Shown piece by piece: positions 52,468-64,000 of a DNA stretch of 64,000 bases. A program made the position numbers and the translations under genes. A model generated the notes under the pieces. The model saw only the letters and a program-made list of their open reading frames with translations, was not told the DNA's origin and searched no databases. Position 1 is the stretch's first letter; every line of letters begins with the position of its first letter. Source of the DNA: Macrotis lagotis. Taxonomy: Eukaryota > Chordata > Mammalia > Peramelemorphia > Peramelidae. Location: positions 106,297,937 to 106,361,936 of the forward strand of contig NC_133665.1 in the NCBI RefSeq assembly GCF_037893015.1, in the 5' to 3' direction.

Positions 52468-52597
52468 AGCAATGTGGTTAAGTGACTTGCCCAAGGTCAC
52501 ACAGGTAGTGAGTATCAAGTGTCTGAGGTCACATTTGAACTCAGGTTCTCCTGACTCCAGAGGTGGTGCTCTATCTACTGTATCACCTAGCTACCCT
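52468..52597 (-). repeat. tRNA-related SINE (reverse)
   Basis: GTGGTTAAGTGACTTGCCCA, AGTGTCTGAGGTCACATTTG, TCTCCTGACTCCAGAGG, CACCTAGCTACCC. Confidence 0.8.
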
Positions 52598-53729
52598 CAG
52601 TGATTAAGATTTGACAGGACCACTGAAAGATTAAGTGATTTGCCTGAGTCTCATAATTATTATATGTAATAGGTAGAACTTGAACCCAAATCTTTCTGAC
52701 CTGAGGCCAACTAACTGCTCTCACAATTCCTCTCACATAAGACATATATGTCCAACAAATGTGAGAGATCATCTGATTTTATAGTAGTTTATACTTATCA
52801 TATGCTAAGTTGTATTAATTTATTTGTGTATGTCTTATCTTTCCTTTTAAGCTATGACCTCTAAGATATCTCTGTATCTCTGCCCAGGACCTACCTCAAG
52901 AATATTCATATAATCAATATTTAATGAAGATTTTTTTGAATGAGTGAACAACTGATAGACAAGTAAGCTCAAAGTACATTTTTCCAATAGAGAGTTTAGA
53001 TCTTGCCCCAATTTTAGTTTGGGTGGAATGGGGTAAAACCCCTGCCCCATTCAAGATAAATCATTCTCTAAAGGACTGGCCTAGGGACTAGTCTTGGAGC
53101 CCAGATACATTTTGCTATCTCCAGCACAGCTGTAAAAGGGGTCAATGGAGAGCATATGTGCCCAATGGAGCCTAGGTTCCATGGCTGTCTGGGAAGTTTC
53201 ACCAGCACAACTGGAACACCTATCACCTTTCTAATAGTGAGGGACCATCAAAAGTTGATAGAAGTTGATAGTTCTTCCTTCCCCACCCCCATATATGACT
53301 TGCTTCTTGCTGGGATGCCTCAACTATTCAGGTAACAATGAATTGTCCATTACTAAAGGGATCCTTCCTTAGTACCTTTTCCTAAGGGAAAGGAAGAAGC
53401 AAAGTCCTGAGTCTCTGTATGCCCCCATTTCCTGGGGAAAGGCCCAATTGATTCTGAAGGGGGGTAAGAAGGAGTATCTTAATTCCCTTGATCCATCATA
53501 CTGTTAGAGAATGAAAGGTTTCAAGACTTTCCTGCCATGAATTGTCAGTGGCCCCTCTGCATGGAGGGAGAAGGGGAATTAGGGAAGTTCACAGCTTCCA
53601 TAATTTTTCATTCCCACCCTGACATCTCTATCCCAATGCCATCAGTTATCCTTGAAACCCAAATCCTTGCCCCTTATAAATAATTAGTTTCCTAGCCTCA
53701 AATCTCCCCCTCTTCCTGCTAACCCTTCA

Positions 53730-54260
53730 CACCTAACAAAGTGGTTTCCCTTAAGGGCAGATCTCCCTATGTTATCCTACTCAATAAACTCCAATTTCTC
53801 CCTATGTCATTTAGGTTCAAAACCAAATTCTTATGTCTGGTTTTTAAAGCCCTCCATGAGCCAGTCTCAACCTAGCATTCCTCCCCACTTCTGCCTTTGG
53901 CTATCCTGTCAAACTAGCCTTCTTGCTCTCTCTTCCTCACCCACAGTATTGCACTCCCATGTCTTTCAGCTTTTGCAATGGCCATCCTTCATGTTCTCCC
54001 TCCTCACTTCCACCTGATACAATCCTTCTCTTCCTTCAAAAAGCAGTTAAGCACCCCCTTCTCCATGAGACCTTTCCTGATCCTCCCAGGTATTCTTTCA
54101 TAAACTGCCTTGCATTAATTTCTATTTATTTGTCTCTATTAATTTTTAACATTTACTTCATATTATATCTAATATATTCCATATTATTTATATTTTATAT
54201 ATTTATGTATTTGTCATCTCTATTAAAATGTATATTTCTTGAAAGTAGGGATTATTTTGT
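53730..54260 (+). repeat. L2-type LINE 3' end
   Basis: CCTACTCAATAAACTCCAAT, TTTTTAAAGCCCTCCATGAG, CCTCACCCACAGTATTGC, CTTCTCCATGAGACCTTTCC, then AT-rich 3'UTR with TTGAAAGTAGGGATTATTTT. Confidence 0.75.
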
Positions 54261-54264
54261 TCTT

Positions 54265-54420
54265 CAGAGGCAGCAATACCTGGAATCAGGACAGACCTGA
54301 ATTCAAATCCAGCCTCAGACACCTACCAGCTGTGTGGCCCTGGACTTCTACTTTACTTAACTGTAAAATGGAGATAACATCACAATGTGATAATATTTGT
54401 AAAAGTAATTCATAGTTGGC
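54265..54420 (+). repeat. tRNA-related/CORE SINE fragment
   Basis: CAGAGGCAGCAATACCTGGA, AAATCCAGCCTCAGACACCT, GTGTGGCCCTGGAC, TAAAATGGAGATAACATC. Confidence 0.7.
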
Positions 54421-55487
54421 ATAGTAGCTAAATAATTCCTTATTCTCTTCCCTTCATTCTTCAGGTTGAATGACAGATTGATTCTTAAGCTCCACAGTGC
54501 CTTTCCCATCCCAGAGCACCCCATATTGAGATATAACCTTAAAGCATAGACTCAGGTTTTGGTCATTTATTAACCATCCTTCTCACTATTATTCTCAGAG
54601 TGCTTTGTCAAGGCTTTCCCTTTGACCCTATCCCATTTTTCTTTGTGTCTCATTTATTTAAGTCTGTGTTTTCATCCTTCCTTTTAGAATACAGCACTTA
54701 GAGGGCAGGTTCCAAGTCATTTTCCATCTTCTTATTCTTGGGTCCTTCATAAATGCTTATTGAACTTGATTGTGCAAGTCACTGGACCTGCCTGAGCCTG
54801 CTTCCTCATTTTAAAACTGGAAATAATAATAATGTCTACCCTGCAGGGGATGTTGTGAAAATGAAATAAAGACAATAGATGTGAAAGGGTTTTAAAGATC
54901 CCTTGGAAGCTTTAGCAAGGAATGAGTTGAACAGTGGTGGAGGGCTACTGACAGTGGGAGCAACAGATAGAAAAGTGTTCAGCAAACAAAAAAGTAGCAA
55001 AGGCCAATAAGGTCCTGGATTCTCAAAGGCCCAGGGAGAAAGTGTGATTTTTAAATAGGGTTCAGTTATCTGTCTCAGTAAGGAACAACTGTGAGAGGAT
55101 TCCTTATAAACCAGAGGATCATCTTGCCACTGTAAAACTTAGATAGTTCAGACGTTGGGGTACCTATCAGGCCAGATTATAGAGATCTGGGTTGAAAATT
55201 CAGAGTTCAGAATTAGATGAGTTCTTAGCTTAAGAGGGCATATAGACAAACCTGACCATGACCCAGAATCACCTCCTCAGCATCCCTGATTCTGGATCAT
55301 GGACAGGTTTGACCTTCCTCTTCCTTTCCCCAGATCTTCCCCTTCAATATTCTACCTTAGGACATTTCTAATTGTTGTTGTTTATCATCCTCCCACTCTA
55401 AAAAGCATTTTTAGAATGCCTACTATGAGTAAGGCACTGTGCTAGGTGGTCAGGGGACACACATATATACCATAAATAAATATATAA

Positions 55488-55667
55488 CTAGATATAGATA
55501 GATATAGCTATAGATTGCTGTAAATATAGATATAGAGTGATATAGAGATAGATAAATATAGATAAAAGAGAGAGCGAGAGAGAGATGTAAATAGAGAAAG
55601 AGCTTTATAAGAGAGCTAGAGAGAGCTATAGATATAGATAGTGAGATAGAGATGGAACTAAAGAAAG
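55488..55667 (+). repeat. GATA/GAGA-rich microsatellite
   Basis: Degenerate (GATA)n passing into (GAGA)n. It is continuous with the GATA/GAAA tract beyond the SINE at 55683. Confidence 0.9.
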
Positions 55668-55855
55668 AGAGATATGAAGATAAGGGGCGGCTAGGTGGCG
55701 CAGTGGACAGAGCCTGGTCCCTGGAGTCAGGAGTACCTGAGTTCAAATGTGGCCTCAGATACTTAATAATTACCTTGCTGTGTGGCCTTGGGCAAGCCAC
55801 TTAACCCTAATGCCTTGCAAAAAACTTAAAAAAAATCATAAGAGATATGAAGATA
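55668..55855 (+). repeat. WSINE1-like SINE inserted in a purine microsatellite, with TSD
   Basis: Body 55683-55840, near consensus. TSD AGAGATATGAAGATA at 55668-55682 and 55841-55855, itself made of microsatellite sequence. Confidence 0.95.
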
Positions 55856-55888
55856 GAGATATGGAGATAGAGTTAGAGATAGAGAGAT

Positions 55889-55926
55889 AGAAAGAAAAGA
55901 AAGGAAGAAAGAAAGGAAGGAAGGAA

Positions 55927-55976
<50 letters not shown>

Positions 55977-56034
55977 AGGAAAGAAAGGAAGGAAGAAAGA
56001 AAGAGAAAGAAAGAAAGAAAGAAAGAAAGAAAAC
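55889..56034 (+). repeat. (GAAA)n / (GGAA)n microsatellite
   Basis: About 145 bp of pure purine tract on the plus strand with GAAA and GGAA blocks. Likely hypervariable and able to form triplex (H-DNA). Confidence 0.97.
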
Positions 56035-56214
56035 TAGCTAGATAGATAGATCCTAAGTCCCTTCTCTAAGGGTCACAGCCCTAAGCTGTGAGTGATACAA
56101 ACAAGTGTTATAGTAACTCAAAAGGGGGTAAAGAGAGATTAAGGAAGGTTTGATGGAAGAGCAGATTGGTATTTGAGCCAAGTCTTGAAATAGGAATAGG
56201 ATTTGAATTGAAGG

Positions 56215-56455
56215 TAAAGAGCCATGGATAGAACATTGGGTTTAGAATTAGAAAGAACTGATTCAAATCCTTCTTCAATTGCCTAACTATGTGACCCTGA
56301 GCAAGTCACTTAATTTCTCTATGTGCCAGTTTCCTCAACTGAAAAATGGAAATAATAGCAGTCTCTAGTTCCCAGGGTGATTGTGAGACTCAAATGAGAT
56401 AATTTATAGAAGGCATTTTGAAAACCTTATAGTAATATATAAATGCTATTATTAA
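56215..56455 (+). repeat. tRNA-related/CORE SINE
   Basis: AGAGCCATGGATAGAACATT, GTGACCCTGAGCAAGTCACT, TTTCCTCAACTGAAAAATGG, CAGGGTGATTGTGAGACTCA, TATAAATGCTATTA. Confidence 0.75.
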
Positions 56456-57547
56456 CATGATCATAGATATGGGATTGGGATTAGGAGTTTGTTCTTGCAT
56501 TTAGTCAAAAGCTGTCTTTATTCCCCCTGTTCCTCTTTGTTCTGTCCTCTGGGACCAAGCAGAATAAAATTAAACTCCTCTTTCACACAATGGCCCTTTG
56601 TATACTTGAAGACAAATCTCATGTCCCTTCCTAAATCTTCTCTTTCACCAGCCAAGCATCTTCGTTGCCTTTCATGGATCCTCATAGGACATAATCTCCT
56701 TGTCACTCTCCTTTGGCTAGATTATAAATCATCAACTCCTATCCAAATATGGAAATTCTGCTTCAGAATGAGGGAAAAACTGGGCTTAACTTTGACCTCT
56801 AGCACAATCCAACCATAAAACCTTGAGAAAGTCAGAAGTTTTTAGTGCCCCCAGATAACTGTCTAAAATCACAGGCAGAGTACAGTTGCTAATCTGCATT
56901 GGTAGAGGGAGTTTCTTACACCAATGAAATCCAAAATGTATCTTCTTTACTTCTTGAAATGACAATTTACGTACATTTTAGAGTTTTAGATAGTATAGTA
57001 TCTATTTCTATTAGCTATGATGATCAAATATAATATTTGTGATTTCAACTATTGAAACAAGGAATCAAGTCCCTAAATTATGAAATAAACAAAAAACATA
57101 ATCTAATGAGGGGGTGTGTGACACAGTAGTCAGTGGATTAATTGGGGTCCCTGGCCTAACTTTAAAAAATACTTCTGGAATTTAGTAATTATGTTACTAA
57201 ATCCCTTTAAGTCTCTGTTTTCTTTGTAAAATCGGGTCAAGATTACTGCTATCTACCTCCCAGTGTTGTTTGGAGAATAGTACTTGAAAAGCTTGAATGG
57301 GCAACACAAATGGGAGCCTTCCTTGCTCTTCTTAAAACCTGTGCCTCAGCTGCCTGCTTTCTTCCATATGATGGCAACTGGGGAATCATCCATCAGCTAG
57401 TGGTTTATCTGTAGGGACTTGTAATTTTTTGAAACTCTGTCAGGCTTTGCTTGGAACAGGACCATAAATAAGACTGGGTTACTTTTGGGTCCAGAGTTCT
57501 AGAAATATTTCTAGAAAAAACAACACCCTCCTTTCTTTATAGTATTA

Positions 57548-57586
57548 GATGATGAGGATGATGATGAGGATGAGGATGATGATGAT
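57548..57586 (+). repeat. (GATGAG)n short tandem repeat
   Basis: GATGATGAGGATGATGATGA and continuing. Low complexity, in the CAMKV upstream region. Confidence 0.85.
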
Positions 57587-57899
57587 ATTTGTCCTTCAAG
57601 CTCAGCGAAGATTCCAGAACCAGTCTTAGTTGATGCATTGCTTAATTTTGTTGAATAGCTCTTATTTTTCTTTCTCTTTAATTCCTTGTTACAGAGGATG
57701 ACTTGCTGAAAAAGGGAGGTCAGAAGAATGTATTTGGGAGAGAGTGATTCAAAAAGATATCAATAATTTTTAATTTAAAAAAGAAATAGTTAAAGAACTC
57801 ATGAAAATGGAAGCAAAAGGGAAGATTCCAAGCTGAACTCTGGTTTTCCCTAAGTGCAATGACATGCCCAGAATCCCCGAGTTCTGATTTCCAGTCCTA

Positions 57900-58145
57900 C
57901 ATACTCCTTGAGGCAGTTATATGGCAAAGTAGATACAGTGCCAGGCCTGAAGTCAGGAAGACTCATCTCCCTGAGTTCATACCCAATCAGAAACACTTAC
58001 TAGTTCTGTGACCCTGAACTAGTCATTTAACCCTGTTTGCCTCAGCTTCTTCATGTGTAAAATGAACTAGAGATGAAAATGAAAATGAAAACCACTCTAG
58101 TACCATTGCCAAGAAAACCGCACATGGGGTCACAAAACAATGACT
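57900..58145 (+). repeat. CORE/MAR-type SINE
   Basis: GAGGCAGTTATATGGCAAAG, GGCCTGAAGTCAGGAAGACT, TAGTCATTTAACCCTGTTTG, CATTGCCAAGAAAACC. Confidence 0.65.
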
Positions 58146-58539
58146 TTATGATAAAAATAGCAGCAACATGGTCCTTGGCATGAAATGGGGAAATATAAAC
58201 TCACTGTACTCCCTATCTGGACATTCCCTTCATAGGTAGAGGCAGATCAATGCCTAGGGGCACTTGTTAGGGGGCTATCTTTATTGGGTTACTGTGGCCA
58301 AAACATCACTTGTTGGACAGCCCTCTGGTGATGAGCATAGTAGTCCTTGAACAACAGATGTATAATGCCATCACCCAAGCCTTCCTGGCAGCCTTTTCTG
58401 CTTGTTAGTTCCATCCATCTGGAAGGCCAGCATAGCTTCCAGAACTGAAGGCTACTTTCCATACCATAAGGCAGAAGTGAAAGACTTTAGCAAAGGCATT
58501 GTAATAAAACATGGCTAAACTCATCCCATTATTTCCATT

Positions 58540-58922
58540 CTATTCAGCTAATATTGACTGAGATATTAACAGATATGGAGGACATTCACTGTTTTAGAAA
58601 CCTCCTTGTCTTAAGATTTTTTCCACTTCCCAACCTGATGCCAACCCACCTTTCTAAGGTTCTTATTTTCTTTAGCACTATCTTTGGTTCAGCCAGACTA
58701 GTTTTCTTGGAATTCCTCATACACAACCTCCCATCTCTTGCCTCTCTAGAGTACTATCTCTCCCTCATGCCTGAAATACCTCCCCTCTTCATCTCTGTTT
58801 CTTAGAATTCCTTGTTTTCTTTAATATTCAGCTTATACACTATCTTCTAGAGTAGCCTTTCCTAATTTCCCCAGCTGCTAGGTCCTTCCCCTCTAATTTC
58901 CTTGTATTTTTTTCATATATGC

Positions 58923-58972
<50 letters not shown>

Positions 58973-59080
58973 GCCCCTCCAAATATTGAAGGTAAGCTCA
59001 TTTAAGTCTTTGTATTCTTAGCACAAAGCACAGTGTAAACAGTGAGTACTTAATAAATGCTTGTTGACCAATTGACTGGT
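58540..59080 (+). repeat. L2-type LINE 3' end interrupted by (AC)n
   Basis: TCATGCCTGAAATACCTCCC, TTCCTTGTTTTCTTTAATAT, then (AC)n at 58925-58971, then GAAGGTAAGCTCATTTAAGT, GTACTTAATAAATGCTTGTT. Confidence 0.75.
58925..58971 (+). repeat. (AC)n microsatellite
   Basis: About 23 perfect AC units inside an L2 3'UTR. Confidence 0.97.
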
Positions 59081-59834
59081 TTCTCTTTACTATCACAGAG
59101 TTGAGAATTGATTATAATCACACTTCAGAACATTCAAGACAGCAACTGGGAGCTTTCTTGAATATAGGCCCTCTTGTCATAAGATCTTAGAAGCTCTATT
59201 TTGCAGCTATAAAAACAGTGGAGGATAGAGGCGATAATAACCCTGAACTTCAATGGATCTTATTATCTTCCTATGTTTCTTCTGCTCCCACCATTCCCTC
59301 CCCCCAGAGGGGTGCCTCTGCCCTGTCCATAAGACTCTTTCTATTCTTTCTGATTAGCATGGTCTCCCTCTAAACTTCACTTAATAAAATCTGCATTTCC
59401 CTCCCAGTCCCAACTTAAATACTGCCTCTATGTGAAGTCAATCTTATTTCCTACCATGCTATCGGGACATAGCTCTCCATCCTCTCCAGGGATCCATGAA
59501 CTTGTTTAAAAATATATAATTACTGTTTATATAATGGACTTCCTTTGTATTCCTGTGTATTTTATTTTATGTATTTTTAAAATCCCATTATTCTGGCTGG
59601 GGGTGGTAAGCCTGTGTGTAATCGCTGCTACTGGGGCTGGTAGATCCCTTGAGCTAAAGAGATCTGAGCTATTTCACTAAGATTGGTACCAAAATGGTGA
59701 GCTGCCAACCTGGTTAAGGAGAGAGCAAACCAATCTAGGTTGGAAACAGAGCAGTTCTAAACATTCATGTCCATCAGCAATAGAACTGGGCCTATGAAAA
59801 GTTGCTTCACATCCAGCCTTGGCACAATAGGGAA

Positions 59835-60045
59835 TTGTTGTTCAGTCGTTTCGGTTGTGTCTGACTCTTTGTGATGCCATTTTGGAATTTTCTTGGCCAA
59901 GATGCTAGAATAGTTTACCATTTCCTTCTCTTGGTGCATTTTACATTGAGGTGTTGAGAAACTAAGGCAAACAGAGTTAAGTGACTTGCCCAGAGTCACC
60001 CAACTAGTAAATGTCTGAGACCAGATTTGAGTTCCCTACCTGTAC
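59835..60045 (+). repeat. MAR1-like marsupial SINE
   Basis: GTTGTTCAGTCGTTTCGGTT, GTGTCTGACTCTTTGTGATG, TTCTTGGCCAAGATGCTAGA, GTTAAGTGACTTGCCCAGAG, GAGACCAGATTTGAG. The best-preserved member of the family in the window. Confidence 0.8.
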
Positions 60046-60364
60046 AACAGGGAAACCCAGTCTTATAGGACAAACCAAAACCTCCACAGTATCCTGAGAA
60101 TGTTTCTGTGGGTTTTTCCAATCTACAAAAGAGAATCCATGGTACAGAAGTACTCTCTACTTCTCTAAAATGTCAGTGATTACATTCTGCCTTGTAGTGG
60201 TTTGTGTCTGTCTTACTTCTTTAGAGTGGAAGCTCCTGGAAGGGAAATACTAGTTCTAACTCACTTCTGTCTCCCCTTCAGCTCATTCTACCTGTACACA
60301 AGCATTTGAAAGGGTCTGTAGAATGAAACCACAGGCTTAAGAGAACGGCAGACAAAGAAGGAGC

Positions 60365-60560
60365 CTGATAGGATGGCATAATGGAAAGAATGCCAGCTCT
60401 GGGGTCAGAGGATGTGGGTTCAAATTCTAATTTTTACTTCCTTATTATTGGATAATCTTGGATTCCTTTCCTCTTGGCCTGTGTTTCTCATATACAGAAT
60501 GGGGTGGGGGAAGTTGAATCAGGGAATCTCTAAGGTCCATATAGCTCTAGATATTCTTAT
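60365..60560 (+). repeat. tRNA-related/CORE SINE
   Basis: TGATAGGATGGCATAATGGA, GCTCTGGGGTCAGAGGATG, GGAATCTCTAAGGTCCATAT. Confidence 0.65.
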
Positions 60561-63500
60561 TCTATGTTGTTCCAGATGTAAGTCAAATATATATGATTTG
60601 GGGTGTTTTCTTATTTTTCAACGTGGGAACTTTTCTCACCAGCACAGATCAAACTCTTCTAAAACTCAGAAGTCTCAGAAAGGTGTGTTGAGCTCAGAAA
60701 GATAAAATGATTTTGCCCATAGTCAGTAAATGTCAGAGGCAGAATTTGAACCTAGGTCTTCCTGATCCCAAGTCCAGCATCTTATCTACTATGCTAAAAC
60801 TATTCTTGAATAGTGAGATATCTACAAGAAACTTGATCCTTCATGATCATGTAGAAATCATGCCTATGGCTTCTACTGATATAAATGAACTGTCATAGTC
60901 AAGAGAACCTTCTCTCTATAAATCTCTCTCCCTTCTTCAACTTCCTGGAAAGTCCATTTTGATGACCCTGGATAATGCATCTCTATCTGCTACGAGGAGA
61001 TTCAGGTTTTTCCCTGAAGCAGTTCTAGGGAGTCTCTGGCAGCCTTGCCCCCTCAGGACAAATGTACTGAAGGTCATCCATCCAGTCCCTGCATTCAGAC
61101 AGGACAGAGCCTAGCTCACCCTCAGTCAGGGGTCTTTGCTTCTCTGAAAATCTTTTGTTTCCCTAGAATGGATCCACATATATATAACAGAAAGGACCCT
61201 CATTCTGGCAAACCTGTTATCCTTCATTCTAACCAAATCCCTCCTGCTGCAGCCTGGCCAGTCTCAGACACTGGAACAAAACAGCGAGCCAGACAACAGG
61301 GAGCATTTTGGTTCTTCCCAGGGTATCAATAAGGCCCTCTTCATGCCCCCTCCCCCTCCCCACTCTTCGCCCACTCTCACCATCTGCTCCCCAACTGCAT
61401 TGATGCCTTGTTGAGATACTGAGCACTCACCCAACCTCACTCCCTTTTCTCCCTCAACTGCTTCCCAGCCTGTTCTCACCTATGGAACCTGATCCCTGGT
61501 CTGGTCTCCCCTCTACCTCGCCACCCCCTCCATTTCCTTCTTCTCTGGAATTTGTAAGGTTAACCTCCTGCTGGCTAAGGAAAAGCCATATTCACCACAA
61601 AAACCAGTGCCCCTGCAAAAATCACAATGGTAGGGAGGGAGGCTGACACACAGGACTCAAGGCCACCATCAGCACACTGAATCAGTTTCCTCCTTCCAAT
61701 TGGAGAGGTTAGGGGCTGCTTCTAGCCCCCCCTCTCTCTAAGCTATAGGGTGAGTGCCTATATTGAAAACCCCTGACCTCTCCTAAGATCTCCTCTCTAT
61801 CTCCTACTACGGTGTAGTTATTATATACATAAGGGAGACATGTACAGCCAAACATGTGTTTTCCAGGCAGGTACTTTTATACTCCAGGGCTCTTTTCTCA
61901 GTGTGAAAGGTAGAACCCTCTTTCAACCAGCCCTCTCACTACATCTCCCACTATAAAGTGATAAGACATCTACAAAGGGGAGATCTATAAGACAAACATA
62001 TGTATTCCATATGGTTAACATGCTCTATTATATGCTAGGCCTCAGTTTCTCCATTATGAAAGCCAGAGAAGGGAAGAGAGGAAGTAGAGATGAAAGGACA
62101 AGTCTGTCACGGATCCTCTGTTTCCCTGGGTTACATCCTGCCTGTTGCTGAGCCTTGTTTTCCATATTTTAATGGTGTATTTTAATGGTGCACTACTACC
62201 CTGAGGGTTTGTTTTTTTAAAGGAAACAGGAAAAAATAGAATAAATGAAAAGCTGGAAGGGGGAGAGGGAGAGAGGATTTAACCTAAGACTATGCTCTTA
62301 CCTAATCCTCACCTTTCTCTGACAGATGATCCTCAAACCCTAATTCACTCCAATCTATCTTAATTTGAGACCCTGACTGCATTCAAATGACTTAATTTCT
62401 TCATCTGTAAAATGAGAATTGAACCAAGAAGAATCAGGGTTCTTCTAGCTCTAAATCCTAGTTTTCTATGACCCTCCCAAAAGACTGTCTCTCTCCAGGA
62501 ACTCCCTTACCTTGAGGTAAAACAGTTTATTCTTTCTTCTCTAAGACTTACTCCCTGCCAAATGCACAAATGTCCTTCCCTTCATGCGGTGTGTGTGTGT
62601 GGGGGGGGGTGAACCACCTCTAACCAGCCTTAAGTGAGTTAAGGTCAAGGCATGATGAGCCTGATGAATTCTTTTCCAGTGTTGGATTATTTAAGAAGGA
62701 TACTAAAGTCCAGGGGATGTAGGAGTAACTAACTCTTTGTCCTGGATGCATAAAGATGCTTCTCTGGATCAGAGACTGATCCTGGGGTGGAGGTGAGTGA
62801 CTCACCTCCTACTGTGCTCTAGGGAACCTTTGCCCAGAGAGAGAGTTTGAGCCTCTAGATTCTCAATCCCAACCTGGCTGACTCTGGGAGGGCACGTCTC
62901 TGTGGGCTAGTCTATTTCTGCCCTCCATCATGCCAGTCCCAGCTCTTCTTATTGTTATTGAGGGCAGGTCTCTTTGGGTCTGGGTTTCTTCCATTATAAA
63001 AAGGGGGAGGGGTCAAATTAGATGATCTCTAAAATGCTTTCCTTTCTAAATCCTATAATCTACCATTCCTCTTTGGCATTCCTCTTCCTCTGTATTCCTG
63101 TTTTTTTTTCCCAAAATTGCTTCATTCTCTCTTACTTTAGGGCTGCCTGGGGGTCATTCCCTGCATGAGCTGGCATTATCTAGACACAGCCAACTGCCTC
63201 CCCCCACCCACTGGGTCACAGGGAGGGAGGTAGAGAGGGAAAGAAAGAAGGGAGGGCCCCCTGCTCCCTTCTCACTGTGGTTGCTGTTACCGACACCTCC
63301 TGATTTAGTGGCAGCTGTGAATATCATCTCTGCCTGTGGCCTCCCCCACCTACCCTGAAAAACCTCTAGGGACCCAGGAACCCCTGTCCTCTCTCTGCAG
63401 GGAACTGACCCGGCCCATATTGTTCTAAGACCTTCACACAACAGACAGCTCTCCCTTTCCTCTCCTTCTTTCTTCAGCCAACATGGGGCCGTCCTTGGCT

Positions 63501-63689
63501 CCAGGAGGGGAAAACTGACCTGATTTGACTATCTGAAAGTCTTTGTCTCCCCCCTGAGCACCACAGTTCAAGGCAGTTCCCGTCAGTGGGAACTGTTCTA
63601 TTTAATGTCCAAAGTTCAGGAGCCTGCAGCTTCCTTCCAGGAGAAGAGGGAATAGGTGAAGCAAGACTCTTGGTTTTGGAGCAGTCTTG

Positions 63690-63850
63690 TAAAGTATCAT
63701 GTTGTAATGGAAAGATCTAGGGCATCCTCTGCTATTTACTGCCCCGGTGACATTGGTCAGGTCACTCATTCTCTCTGTACCTCAGTTTTGTCTTCTGTAA
63801 AATTAAATGTTATATTTGAAGATCTCTAAGGTTCTGAGTTCTATGGTCTC
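63690..63850 (+). repeat. tRNA-related/CORE SINE, diverged
   Basis: TCATGTTGTAATGGAAAGAT, GACATTGGTCAGGTCACTCA, CTGTACCTCAGTTTTGTC, GATCTCTAAGGTTCTGAG. Confidence 0.6.
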
Positions 63851-63949
63851 TTTTCATTTGCTTTGGTTGCTCCACTTCTTCCCATAACTCTAACTCCATC
63901 CTCACCACCATCCAATTTCCCCAGAGACTGGGACTGGGGAAGCATGTCT

Positions 63950-63990
63950 TTATTTATTTATTTATTTATTTAATTTTATTTATTTATTTG
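63950..63990 (+). repeat. (TTTA)n microsatellite
   Basis: About ten TTTA units with one interruption, at the right edge of the window. Confidence 0.9.
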
Positions 63991-64000
63991 AGGAGGACCA

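Larger units (their letters stand above)
51004..64000. other. Upstream of CAMKV exon 2: intron 1 and flank, no exon identified
   Basis: Nearly 13 kb without recognisable coding sequence. Holds MIR-like DNA (51190-51420), SINEs, an L2 end (53730-54260), large microsatellites (55490-56050) and further L2 (58540-59580). 61000-63650 is relatively repeat-free and GC-richer, and could hold the non-coding CAMKV exon 1 or its enhancers. I cannot mark them. No CpG island seen. Confidence 0.5.

Noticed and set aside
63560..63600. Possible REST/RE1 half-site (GAGCACCACAG) upstream of CAMKV
   Set aside because: Only one half of the 21-bp motif fits. The GGACAG half is missing at the required spacing.

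Overview
The window is vertebrate nuclear DNA, most likely from a marsupial and probably an Australian one (a dasyurid-like species is my guess). Two lines of evidence support this. First, split genes with GT-AG introns encode TRAIP and CAMKV, which are neighbours in the same order and orientation in human 3p21.31. Second, the non-coding DNA is full of marsupial repeats: at least thirteen copies of a tRNA-related SINE (head 'GGCTAGGTGGCGCAGTGGAT', tail 'GCCTTGCAAAAACC' plus poly-A), other CORE/MIR-type SINEs, marsupial L1 3' ends and L2 fragments. Both genes are on the minus strand.

Layout, left to right. 1-11234 is non-coding and repeat-rich; I found no TRAIP exon there, so the 3' part of TRAIP probably lies to the left of the window. 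11235-40051 holds ten coding exons of TRAIP, from the initiator codon to about residue 295 of an expected ~470. They encode the RING finger and the coiled-coil region. The first exon sits in a CpG island (about 39530-40330) with ETS/CRE-like and CCAAT motifs just upstream. About 2.7-3 kb separates TRAIP exon 1 from the presumed CAMKV poly(A) site near 43070. 43070-44736 is the CAMKV 3'UTR. 44737-50990 holds ten coding exons giving a complete 494-residue CAMKV, a catalytically degenerate CaM-kinase-like pseudokinase with an Ala/Thr/Pro-rich C-terminal tail. Exon 2 of CAMKV starts at 51003 with a short 5'UTR. The 5' non-coding exon and promoter must lie further right, and I could not place them in 51004-64000, which is otherwise repeats and unassigned sequence.

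The two genes are not functionally linked: TRAIP is a replisome E3 ubiquitin ligase and CAMKV a neuronal vesicle/synapse pseudokinase. Their proximity reflects conserved synteny. I found no novel multi-gene system. The most interesting items are: a GC-AG intron in CAMKV; a 24-bp coding minisatellite in its last exon; an unexplained 118-nt exon-like segment in a CAMKV intron; a SINE inserted about 15 nt from a TRAIP splice donor; a ~158-bp near-identical direct repeat in TRAIP introns; and a nested, inverted L1 cluster in TRAIP intron 1. All exon borders were read by eye from splice signals, reading-frame continuity and recalled family sequence. No alignment was run.
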